Part shown: positions 33,008 through 40,091 of the stretch, in pieces
How positions within the stretch are numbered: the first letter of the stretch is position 1
Layout: each line of letters opens with the position of its first letter
Source: Pseudoalteromonas espejiana DSM 9414
Lineage (GTDB): Bacteria > Pseudomonadota > Gammaproteobacteria > Enterobacterales > Alteromonadaceae
DNA length: 64,000 nt
Assembly: GCF_002221525.1 (NCBI RefSeq)
Contig: NZ_CP011028.1
Location: 2,243,001 to 2,307,000, forward strand
Direction: 5' to 3'
Notes under the pieces: generated by a model
The model's input: the letters and a program-made list of their open reading frames with translations, nothing else
The model's database searches: none
What the model was told of the DNA's origin: nothing
Position numbers and translations under genes: made by a program

Positions 33008-33661
33008 ATGACCCACCCAATTATTAGTGATTTAGAAAAACGTTACACAACTAAACGTTACACAACCAAGCGCATTCCTCAAGATGATCTAGACGTAGTA
33101 TATGAAGCTATGCGTCTTTCTCCTTCATCAATTAACTCGCAGCCTTGGAAATTTGTTGTAATTGAATCAGATGAAGCTAAAGAGCGTATGCACACCACGT
33201 TTGCTAACAATTTTCAATTTAACCAGCCTCATATTAAAACAGCCTCTCACGTTATTTTATTTGCTTACAACCCTAAATATACACGCGAAGATTACGCACA
33301 AGTAATTGATGCAGATATACAAAATGGCCGTACACAAAGTGAAAACCGCGAACAAGCATTTGGTGCTTTTGCCTTTGTTGATATGAATACCGATGAGCAA
33401 GGTAACAATGCAATGTGGACCAAAGCGCAAACTTACATTGCCCTTGGTAACACTATGCACGCTGCAGCCCGTTTAGGTATTGATTCAACGCCAATGGAAG
33501 GTGTAGATGCACAGCTTATTGGTGAAGTTTTTGAACAAGAGCTGGATGGCTATATTTGTGACGTAGCGCTGGTACTTGGCTACCACGATGACGCCGAAGA
33601 TTATAACGCTAAGTTACCTAAATCACGCTTAGCAAAAGAGCAAGTTATTCAGGTTTTATAA
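33008..33661 (+). CDS. NAD(P)H nitroreductase, NfsB-like
   Basis: A 217-aa FMN-dependent nitroreductase aligning with E. coli NfsB (217 aa). It has RLSPSSINSQPWKFVVIES, ASHVILFAYN, YIALGNTMHAAARLGIDSTPMEGVD (in pieces) and LPKSRLAKEQVI. It reduces nitroaromatics and quinones with two electrons and may serve in electrophile defence. An N-terminal tandem duplication, RYTTKRYTTK, comes from a 15-bp repeat at about 33042-33071, in the region that normally reads KR(Y/H)(S/T)TK once. A GGAG site lies upstream (32998-33001). It fits the redox theme of its neighbours. Confidence 0.87.
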   Translation: MTHPIISDLEKRYTTKRYTTKRIPQDDLDVVYEAMRLSPSSINSQPWKFVVIESDEAKERMHTTFANNFQFNQPHIKTASHVILFAYNPKYTREDYAQVIDADIQNGRTQSENREQAFGAFAFVDMNTDEQGNNAMWTKAQTYIALGNTMHAAARLGIDSTPMEGVDAQLIGEVFEQELDGYICDVALVLGYHDDAEDYNAKLPKSRLAKEQVIQVL

Positions 33662-33686
33662 AAACCTACCGAATTAAAAACCTATT

Positions 33687-33724
33687 AAAAAAGCTTAGCG
33701 CCAGTAAGTGCTAAGCTTTTATAT
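33687..33724. terminator. Bidirectional terminator, nitroreductase / methyltransferase
   Basis: The stem AAAAGCTTAGC / GCTAAGCTTTT between convergent genes has A's to the left and T-rich sequence to the right. Confidence 0.83.
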
Positions 33725-33729
33725 ACACG

Positions 33730-34314
33730 TTATTTTTTAGCAATAGCTTGCAAGACCGATGCTAAACCTGTGTGGTATGAGCCCTCAAACACTTCTCGCT
33801 TTAATTCTTCTAAATGTAAAAAGCTAAGCCCTGTTAAGTCATCTTCTAAATCGCTTTTTGAGGTCTTAGTATCTGCATCTGGGCCGCCTCCAGTATTATA
33901 ATTTACTTGCTCAGGCGTATAGGCCTCAAGTAAAAATACCCCACCTGGCTTTAAACCTTTTACAGCGCGTTTATATACCGCTGAACGTACTGCGCTCGGT
34001 AAAGGGCAATATATAGAGACCACCGCATCCCATTTTGCCTCGCCAAAATCAAACTCTGCTAAATCGGCATGTATAAGCTCAATGTTTACATTGTGCTCTT
34101 TGGCAAGCTTTGCCGCTTTTTCAAGCCCTACTTTAGAGCCATCAACGGCGGTAACGCTGTAACCCATTTTTGCTAAAAACACGGCATTTCGCCCTTCACC
34201 CTCGGCCAAGCTTATAACGTTGCCTTTAGGTAATTGTTGATATTGCTGGGCTAAAAAATCGTTTGGCTCTTTGCCATAAGCGTATTGCTGAGTGTTATAC
34301 CTTTCATCCCACAT
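33730..34314 (-). CDS. Class I SAM-dependent methyltransferase, TehB-like
   Basis: A 194-aa methyltransferase. The N-terminal MWDERYNTQQYAYGKEPNDFL is a recognisable TehB/thiopurine-like start (quoted as MWDERYNTQQYAYGKEPNDF). SAM motif I is ISLAEGEGRNAVFLA (34-48), followed by VTAVDGSKVGLEKA, IHADLAEFDF and GLKPGGVFLLEAYTPEQ. It transfers a methyl group from SAM; relatives act on tellurite, halides or other toxic oxyanions and thiols, so a detoxifying role is likely but the substrate is unproven. It is convergent with the nitroreductase gene and ends at the shared terminator. Confidence 0.83.
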   Translation of the reverse strand: MWDERYNTQQYAYGKEPNDFLAQQYQQLPKGNVISLAEGEGRNAVFLAKMGYSVTAVDGSKVGLEKAAKLAKEHNVNIELIHADLAEFDFGEAKWDAVVSIYCPLPSAVRSAVYKRAVKGLKPGGVFLLEAYTPEQVNYNTGGGPDADTKTSKSDLEDDLTGLSFLHLEELKREVFEGSYHTGLASVLQAIAKK

Positions 34315-34420
34315 AATTACTCCTGAGCTAAAATTGTTTACACAAACATGTATAAATTGCGCTTTAGTTACTTAATAATTCCACGAATAACGTGGGGAGT
34401 AAATACGTAATAAGGTTAAA

Positions 34421-34452
34421 TAAAAAAAGGCCAGTGACGGGATCACTGGCCT
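34421..34452 (-). terminator. Terminator of grxB
   Basis: On the minus strand the stem AGGCCAGTGA / TCACTGGCCT (34428-34437, 34443-34452) is followed by TTTTTTTA. Confidence 0.88.
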
Positions 34453-34498
34453 AAAAACACAATACGAAGGGAGTCGCACTGGCTGTAAAAACAGTTGT

Positions 34499-35131
34499 TT
34501 ACTTAACTAGTGGCACACCTGATTCAAGCGCCTGATAGTTCATCCACAGGTTTAATTGCTCTGGCCATGTAATGGTTGGCTCGCAATATAAGCCACGTAA
34601 AATAGAGTAATAAATTGCGCTATCAACCAAACTCAACGATGTTTTACCATTACTTATATTTAGCTGTTTTTCAGTACCAATTAAAAATTCGTTTACTTGT
34701 AATACTATGTTGGCCGTATCTTCAATTAATTGAACAAAGTTAAGATCAGTCGTTTGCTTTTTATCTTCCCACGCGATACGGCTAGATTCTGTTTTAAACT
34801 CTTTTAAACCCAGTAATGGCCAGCGTGGTAAACCAATTTGCAGTAAAGGCGCAAATGAGCCACCTTGCCATTCAATCGCCCCCTCTGTTGGCTTAATTGC
34901 CTCATTAGCGCCAGCGAGTTCAATAAACAGGCTAATTATATCGTTGCTCTCACTCATAACAGTGCCGTCGTCTTTTTCAAGAATAGGTACCATTTTTTTG
35001 CCAATTAGTTTTGTTGGCGTTTCAGTGTCGTCGTAATCAAGTACAACTTCTTCAAGCTTTATGCCTAATTTACCTGCCACATAGGTTACACGTGAGCAAA
35101 AAGGACAATGTGAGTAGGTATATAATTTCAT
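34499..35131 (-). CDS. grxB: Glutaredoxin 2
   Basis: A 210-aa protein colinear with E. coli GrxB (215 aa). The CPFC active site is at residues 9-12 in YSHCPFC. KKMVPILEKDDGTVMSES contains the cis-proline (VP) glutathione site and the S-E-S contact, and a GST-like all-helical C-terminal domain follows. It reduces protein disulfides and glutathione adducts with glutathione. E. coli has PYC, here PFC. It is alone on its transcript, with a strong terminator downstream, in a cluster of redox and detoxifying genes. Confidence 0.9.
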   Translation of the reverse strand: MKLYTYSHCPFCSRVTYVAGKLGIKLEEVVLDYDDTETPTKLIGKKMVPILEKDDGTVMSESNDIISLFIELAGANEAIKPTEGAIEWQGGSFAPLLQIGLPRWPLLGLKEFKTESSRIAWEDKKQTTDLNFVQLIEDTANIVLQVNEFLIGTEKQLNISNGKTSLSLVDSAIYYSILRGLYCEPTITWPEQLNLWMNYQALESGVPLVK

Positions 35132-35292
35132 AATTTAATTAAGCCTGAAGCTGTTTGTTAGTGTATGCATGTAAGATACAGAATTAATAAGCCCAGAAAA
35201 ACGGCCATTGGGTTGAAACTTTATCCTCTAAAAATTGATAATCCGTATTTTAAGTCGGTGACTTGCTCGATTAAGCAAGCCCTATAAAATGA

Positions 35293-35320
35293 AAAAACAC
35301 GCCCTAAAAGCGTGTTTAAA
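35293..35320 (-). terminator. Terminator of the cupin / royal-jelly-type operon
   Basis: The stem AAACACGC (35295-35302) / GCGTGTTT (35310-35317) is followed on the minus strand by TTTCATTTT. Confidence 0.8.
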
Positions 35321-35346
35321 TCAGTTTTTAATTTTAATAACCGTGT

Positions 35347-36480
35347 TTAGCGTCCTATTACGCCCTCGGCTAAGGGTTTAAACCTAAATATATAGTAAGG
35401 TGCTTTATTTTGAGCATTTCCGTTATTTAGTTGAGCCGAAAGCGGTAACTGCGCAGCGCCTGTGTACATGTAACCATCTGGGCCAATACTTACACCATCT
35501 GGCCAAATCATGTTTTCATCGTACGTGTAATCACGGTACTTTCGTGTTTTAGCATCAATAACGCCCACGGTACGCTCACCCACTATGGTTAAATACAAGT
35601 TGTCATCGGCATCTATACTCAAACCACCGTTTACTGGTTTTTGTGCATATTGCTCTACACGCTTGCCTATTTGCTTATCAGTTAATTGCTCGTTAGCAAT
35701 ATCAGCCATTTTAATACGGTAAACATATTTTTTATTAAGCGGTGCAAAGTAAAGCCATTGCTGTGCGTTATCAAGCACTATGCCATCGGCACCAATAAAG
35801 GCATTAAGCTGCTTTTCTTCACTTGTACCTTCATCAATTATGATTGGCATTGAGTAATCGGGCAAAGCGCTTTCGTGACCTTGCAGCACACGTCGGCTTT
35901 TACCTGTTTGAGTATTTACAACAATAAGTGCGGCTTGCTTGCCGTTACCGCCATCAGCAATACCTTCATCGGCAATCACTAATGTATTGTATTTGCTTGA
36001 TATAGCTAAATCGTTAAGTTGCGATTGAGCCTGCGAGATAGGGCTGGGTAAATAAATAATTTTATTGAGCTTATTGTTAGCAGCATCCCATGCTACTAAT
36101 TTAGGTGTAATACGCGGCTTTGCCTGACCTGAGTCGAGTATCCACACATTACCTCTATCATCAGCCCTTACACCTAAAACCCAGTTTAAATAGTTAGCCG
36201 GGTTTTTTAAGCTGCCATCGCTTTTATAAGGGTTTTGCATTTGCGCATTAGGAAATGGGACTACATCGCCATTTTTTAAAAGCTCCCCTACTTTTACTGC
36301 TGGGTTATAAAAGGGGTGATAGCTAAAAATAAAGCGCTTGTTTTGCGTATACGTTATACCGCCTATTGCGCCATCTGTTTGCGCGTAAACCTCAGCAGGT
36401 ACTGTGTTATTTGCAGACGCGGCAGCGCTTATTAATAAAGCAATAGCGCTTAGGCCTAATTTAGATTTATTTAAAAACAT
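35347..36480 (-). CDS. Major royal jelly / yellow family protein, secreted (second copy)
   Basis: A 377-aa protein with a Sec signal peptide ending ASA near residue 23. It shares the propeller blocks of the copy at 30431-31537: GNVWILDSGQ, LNDLAISSKYNTLVIADEG, GIVLDNAQQWLYFAPLN and NMIWPDGVSIGPDGYMYTG. The two are clearly homologous but well diverged, so this is an old duplication or separate acquisition. It lies eight bases after the cupin gene stop, in one operon. It is likely periplasmic. The reaction is unknown; lactonase-like hydrolysis or binding of an aromatic amine are possibilities suggested by the fold. Confidence 0.82.
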   Translation of the reverse strand: MFLNKSKLGLSAIALLISAAASANNTVPAEVYAQTDGAIGGITYTQNKRFIFSYHPFYNPAVKVGELLKNGDVVPFPNAQMQNPYKSDGSLKNPANYLNWVLGVRADDRGNVWILDSGQAKPRITPKLVAWDAANNKLNKIIYLPSPISQAQSQLNDLAISSKYNTLVIADEGIADGGNGKQAALIVVNTQTGKSRRVLQGHESALPDYSMPIIIDEGTSEEKQLNAFIGADGIVLDNAQQWLYFAPLNKKYVYRIKMADIANEQLTDKQIGKRVEQYAQKPVNGGLSIDADDNLYLTIVGERTVGVIDAKTRKYRDYTYDENMIWPDGVSIGPDGYMYTGAAQLPLSAQLNNGNAQNKAPYYIFRFKPLAEGVIGR

Positions 36481-36488
36481 AACGTACC

Positions 36489-36980
36489 TTACTTTTGTAC
36501 AATGTAATTTGCAGTGCCGTCTATCCAGTCTTGGCGAACTGGGGCAAAAAAGTCGATGTCTACGGTATCTTGTGTAAAGTGAAATTCGTGCGGTACATTG
36601 GCCGGAATGACCATCATGTCGCCTGCTTTCATAAGGTATTGTTTGCCGCCAGAAAACACCTTAGCCTCGCCAGAAATAATCCATGTTACCTGCTCATTAG
36701 GATGCTTATGCAATGGTACTTTTCCACCCTTTTTAGCCACCCATTTTACAAACGTAGATTGCGTTCCATGAAAATACTGGCGCGATAAATAAGGACCCAT
36801 TTGTTCTTTAGGCTGGCTATCAAGGTTAAGCAGAAACGGCGTGTTAGTGATATGTTCGTTGTAGTTTGCAAATACTCCCATGCCCGGCGCGGGTGTTATT
36901 TGGCTTTCAAGACTGGCTTTTGTCGCAAAAGAGCTGGCGCTTAAAACAGAACTTGCTAATAAGAGTGTGCTGATTTTCAT
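36489..36980 (-). CDS. Secreted cupin-domain protein
   Basis: A 163-aa protein with a signal peptide (MKISTLLLASSVLSASSFA) and one cupin domain. Motif 1 is PLHKHPNEQVTWIISGEAKV, with two histidines and a glutamate that can bind a metal. Motif 2 is AGDMMVIPANVPHEFHF. Small cupins of this kind are often dioxygenases, isomerases or sensors; export to the periplasm is less common. It is the first gene of a two-gene operon with the royal-jelly-type protein, so the two probably act on the same periplasmic substrate. No function beyond this can be stated. Confidence 0.83.
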   Translation of the reverse strand: MKISTLLLASSVLSASSFATKASLESQITPAPGMGVFANYNEHITNTPFLLNLDSQPKEQMGPYLSRQYFHGTQSTFVKWVAKKGGKVPLHKHPNEQVTWIISGEAKVFSGGKQYLMKAGDMMVIPANVPHEFHFTQDTVDIDFFAPVRQDWIDGTANYIVQK

Positions 36981-37117
36981 AATTCACCTAAATAATAAAT
37001 AATGTGCTGATGCACTAACTATTGAGGCAAAGTTTACAGGTTGGGGATTTTTGAAAAACCTGCACAGACAAGAAACATTATCAAATAAAAAAGAGTAATA
37101 AAGCAATTATTACTCAA

Positions 37118-37148
37118 TAAAAACCCAACTTTAACCGTTGGGTTTTAA
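37118..37148 (-). terminator. Terminator of ribB
   Basis: The stem AAAACCCAAC / GTTGGGTTTT (37120-37129, 37137-37146) is followed by T-rich sequence on the minus strand. A second hairpin, GAGTAATA/TATTACTC, sits just beyond at 37093-37115. Confidence 0.82.
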
Positions 37149-37173
37149 AATGAAATTACACTAACCAGTTGAA

Positions 37174-37827
37174 CTAGCTAACTTTTAGTTCGCGTGCTTG
37201 AATGTACTGTACTAGGTCTTCAATCGATACCACGGTCATACTGTGTTTATTAGCATAGTCACTTACCTGTGGTAAACGCGCCATGGTGCCATCAGAATTA
37301 GTGAGTTCGCAAATAACACCAAACGGTTTTAAACCTGCCAGCTGCATTAAATCAACAGATGCCTCGGTATGACCCCGGCGTACAAGTACACCACCGGTTT
37401 GCGCTTTTAAACCAAATACATGGCCTGGGCGTGATAAATCGCTCGGTTTTGCATTATCGGCGGTAGCCGCTTTAATCGTAGTTACTCTATCAGCTGCCGA
37501 TACACCGGTTGTTACACCGTGTTTGGCTTCAATGGTTACTGTGTAGGCTGTGTTATTTTGACTGGTGTTGTTAGTTACCATTTGCGGTAGGTCGAGCTGT
37601 TTAATGCGCTCATCGCCCATGCACAAGCACACAATACCGCTGCCTTCGCGGATCATTTCGGCCATTTGTTGGGTGGTTAAGTGCTCTGCAGAAAATACAA
37701 AGTCGCCTTCGTTTTCGCGGTTTTCGTCATCAACAACAAGCACGCCTTTGCCTTGCAGCAGTGCGGCAATGGCATTTTCTACACGGGTGTGGCTTTCGCC
37801 AAATTGAGTAAGTAAAGACTGAATCAT
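37174..37827 (-). CDS. ribB: 3,4-dihydroxy-2-butanone 4-phosphate synthase
   Basis: A 217-aa stand-alone RibB, the same length as E. coli RibB. Metal and substrate motifs are [39 protein letters not shown] and [16 protein letters not shown]. It converts ribulose 5-phosphate into the four-carbon precursor of riboflavin. No GTP cyclohydrolase II domain is fused. I chose ATG 37827 because it gives the RibB N-terminus and places GGAA seven bases upstream; the adjacent ATG (37830) is possible, and longer starts run into the leader RNA. An FMN riboswitch sits about 145 bases upstream. Confidence 0.93.
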   Translation of the reverse strand: MIQSLLTQFGESHTRVENAIAALLQGKGVLVVDDENRENEGDFVFSAEHLTTQQMAEMIREGSGIVCLCMGDERIKQLDLPQMVTNNTSQNNTAYTVTIEAKHGVTTGVSAADRVTTIKAATADNAKPSDLSRPGHVFGLKAQTGGVLVRRGHTEASVDLMQLAGLKPFGVICELTNSDGTMARLPQVSDYANKHSMTVVSIEDLVQYIQARELKVS

Positions 37828-37971
37828 CATTATATTCCAAATAAAAATAAATAGATTCAGGACACTGAAAGGCATGGTAATACAACACAAATGTACACTT
37901 GTGTTTTATTATCAATAAACAAGCTTAAAACACGCAGCCAAAAGACACGTATTTGCATACGCTAAAGCTAT

Positions 37972-38149
37972 ATTCTCTTTCATCCGGACTATAACCGTCG
38001 GCTCTGGCATCTCACCAGATCTGCTTGACCTTTATTTAGTGCTTTTAGGTAACCTAAATGGCATAAACAAAGCGCTCGCGGGCTCATTTTATTCAAACCT
38101 GTTGATTAAAACATACCGCCGGTGGGGAATTTCGCCCCGCCCTGAGAAT
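37972..38149 (-). promoter_or_regulatory. FMN riboswitch (RFN element) upstream of ribB
   Basis: On the minus strand the conserved RFN blocks appear in order: ATTCTCAGGGCGGGG, CCCCACCGGCGGTA, GCCCGCGAGCGC, GGTCAAGCAGATCTGGTG, GATGCCAGAGCCGACGG and TATAGTCCGGATG, closing with AAAGAGAAT. Helix P1 pairs ATTCTC (38144-38149) with GAGAAT (37972-37977). This is the aptamer that represses riboflavin genes when FMN is plentiful. In the 145-base spacer to ribB I see a small AACACAA/TTGTGTT hairpin but no convincing U-run terminator. Confidence 0.95.
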
Positions 38150-38151
38150 TT

Positions 38152-38195
38152 ATACCAATCCGCGTAATTAAGTGATCAATTTTGAGGATTGGTAT
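38152..38195. repeat. Short dispersed hairpin repeat (family 3), copy 1
   Basis: A 44-base element with ten-base arms ATACCAATCC / GGATTGGTAT around GTAATTAAGTGATCAATTTTG. A second copy, with the same spacer pattern, lies at 39440-39487. It abuts the 5' end of the FMN riboswitch. Confidence 0.8.
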
Positions 38196-38265
38196 TACCA
38201 TGAACAAAACTGCTCATGGCGTGCGTATTATACTCAGCAAGTAACTGGTTGTTCCAGCTAAACCT

Positions 38266-39324
38266 TTAACTAAGCTCAGTATTTAGTGATGCTTTTAGCA
38301 CCTTACCTTGGTCAATATCGGCGGTGAGTGAACACTTAGCACCATTAACTAAATTGAGATTAGGCTGAACATGACCAATATCAGCGTCTATTATTACCGG
38401 AAACAAGCATCCACCCAGCGCCACATCAAGTGCATGGCGATAATCAAACGCATCATGGTGGCTTTGTGTAATTTCGCTTCGCCCTAAAATAAGGCCGTTA
38501 ATATCATCAAATACGCCAGCAAGCTTAAGCGACAGTAAAAAGCGCGCCACGGTTGTGGGGGTCAGTTCTGAGTTTTCGAGGTATAAAATGAGCCCTTCGT
38601 TTGCACTGTGCTTTTTAAATTCGTGCAATGCTAAAAAAGGTGAGTCGAGCAATAAACCGACTGTGTCTAAGCAGCCACCAAATAAGCGCCCAGTCATTTC
38701 AATCGTACGCTCATCGGTGTAATTTAAACACTGCCATTGAGTAGGCTCGCTTGGCGCTAGCAACTCATCGGGGTTTTGTGCGTAATTGGGCTTATTTTTT
38801 TGATAATAAGCAGACGGCCCTTGCTCAAATTTACTCCCTGCTTCATAAGTTAACGTTTCAAAAATTTGTAAGCTATAGGGGTTTGTTTCATTAGGATGTA
38901 GCTGCATTAAATTGGCACTGTGTAGTGTTGCCCATTGGCACTTAGCTGTGAGTGCACAGGCAAGGGTACTTACATCAGAAAAGCCCACCAGCCATTTAGG
39001 CTTAACTTCTTGTATTGCTTTAAAATCAAGCAAAGGTAGTATTTCCATTGCAAGCTCTCCGCCCATTGGCGGCATAATAGCGGCAACATCGTCATCGAGT
39101 AAAAAGCCCATTAATTGCTTAGCATGGGCTTTTGCATCTAATTCATTGCGGGGTTTATTTTGGCGTAAAAACTCCCCTTCTACTACCTCGTAACCTCGGT
39201 GTTTTAATCCGTCTATCACTCTATCTAATCGTGCATGATACTTTTCTTTTAAGCCCGACGAAAGCGAGCAAATAGCAATTTTAGAGCCTACTTTTAAAGG
39301 CGCTGGGTAAAGTATATTAGCCAT
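38266..39324 (-). CDS. Serine LD-carboxypeptidase, peptidase S66 family (LdcA/MccF-like)
   Basis: A 352-aa S66 peptidase. The nucleophilic serine lies in the GFSDVS elbow (about 114-119). Glutamate and histidine of the catalytic triad are seen in LYLENSELTP and DADIGHVQPN. The first half has the flavodoxin-like N-domain with PPMGGELAMEILPLLDF. Family members trim the terminal D-alanine of murein tetrapeptides (LdcA) or cleave microcin C-like compounds (MccF). The long insert of about 40 residues before TIEMTGRLFGGCLD is more like MccF than LdcA, so a self-immunity or detoxifying role is possible. No signal peptide is seen. Confidence 0.83.
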   Translation of the reverse strand: MANILYPAPLKVGSKIAICSLSSGLKEKYHARLDRVIDGLKHRGYEVVEGEFLRQNKPRNELDAKAHAKQLMGFLLDDDVAAIMPPMGGELAMEILPLLDFKAIQEVKPKWLVGFSDVSTLACALTAKCQWATLHSANLMQLHPNETNPYSLQIFETLTYEAGSKFEQGPSAYYQKNKPNYAQNPDELLAPSEPTQWQCLNYTDERTIEMTGRLFGGCLDTVGLLLDSPFLALHEFKKHSANEGLILYLENSELTPTTVARFLLSLKLAGVFDDINGLILGRSEITQSHHDAFDYRHALDVALGGCLFPVIIDADIGHVQPNLNLVNGAKCSLTADIDQGKVLKASLNTELS

Positions 39325-39439
39325 GAGTGTTCCTTTTTAATAAAGTGATTCCAGTGCGCAACATTAATATTTTACGCGTAATTAAGAGTAATGTACCTAT
39401 ATCAACACGCTTAGTCTTTATGGGACATGAATACTTTTG

Positions 39440-39487
39440 TTATTCCAATCCGCATAATTATGTGATCTATTTTGAGGACTGGTATTA
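39440..39487. repeat. Short dispersed hairpin repeat (family 3), copy 2
   Basis: TTCCAATCCGCATAATTA followed by GTGATCTATTTTGAGGACTG is a degenerate copy of the element at 38152-38195. Two arm positions no longer pair. Confidence 0.75.
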
Positions 39488-39510
39488 GTATAGCGATTTA
39501 TTTAAGACAT

Positions 39511-39541
39511 AAAAAAACCGATGCAAATGCATCGGTTTTTA
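39511..39541. terminator. Terminator of the carA-carB-greA transcript
   Basis: The stem AAAACCGATGCA / TGCATCGGTTTT sits just after greA (minus strand) and has A and T runs on both sides. Confidence 0.87.
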
Positions 39542-39566
39542 TTTAAACATTACAGTGAGCTAAATA

Positions 39567-40043
39567 TTAAAGATACTCAACATCAATGATTTCGTACTCA
39601 ACGTCGCCCTTAGGCGTTTTAATGGTGACTGCATCATCTGTTTGCTTACCAATTAAACCGCGTGCAATAGGTGAATTAACTGAAATAAGATTGCTCTTAA
39701 TGTCGGCTTCATCATCACCTACAATACGGTAAGTTACTTCGGCATCGGTTTCTACATTTACAATAGTCACGGTAGTACCAAAAATAACTTTACCTGTATT
39801 AGGCATTTTAGTTACGTCAATAATTTGCACATTTGAAAGCTTAGCTTCAATTTCTTGAATACGGCCTTCACAAAAACCCTGTTGCTCACGCGCAGCGTGG
39901 TATTCAGCGTTTTCTTTTAAGTCACCATGTTCACGTGCAACCGCAATATCATTTACGATTTTAGGACGGGTAACTGTTTTTAATTCGTTAAGCTCTTCGC
40001 GCAGTAACTCTGCGCCACGAACTGTCATCGGAATTGATTGCAT
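39567..40043 (-). CDS. greA: Transcription elongation factor GreA
   Basis: A 158-aa GreA nearly colinear with E. coli GreA (158 aa). The N-terminal coiled coil begins [18 protein letters not shown] and continues through [20 protein letters not shown], the tip that reaches the RNA polymerase active centre. The C-terminal domain has [23 protein letters not shown] (in pieces) and [10 protein letters not shown]. It rescues backtracked polymerase by stimulating transcript cleavage. An in-frame ATG seven codons upstream (40064) was not used, because the internal ATG gives the family N-terminus exactly. It follows carB by 48 bases, across a GC-rich hairpin. Confidence 0.95.
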   Translation of the reverse strand: MQSIPMTVRGAELLREELNELKTVTRPKIVNDIAVAREHGDLKENAEYHAAREQQGFCEGRIQEIEAKLSNVQIIDVTKMPNTGKVIFGTTVTIVNVETDAEVTYRIVGDDEADIKSNLISVNSPIARGLIGKQTDDAVTIKTPKGDVEYEIIDVEYL

Positions 40044-40059
40044 ACTTTTCTCACTTAAC

Positions 40060-40083
40060 ACCAAGGCCTCATTCGGCCTTGGT
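40060..40083 (-). other. GC-rich hairpin between carB and greA
   Basis: A 9-bp perfect stem ACCAAGGCC / GGCCTTGGT with a 6-base loop starts 8 bases after the carB stop. No T-run follows, so it is probably not an efficient terminator; it may be an RNase barrier or may tune greA expression. Confidence 0.7.
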
Positions 40084-40091
40084 ACATTTCC

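Noticed and set aside
39360..39440. Separate small gene between the LD-carboxypeptidase and the family 3 repeat
   Set aside because: No frame with a start, a ribosome-binding site and meaningful length is present.
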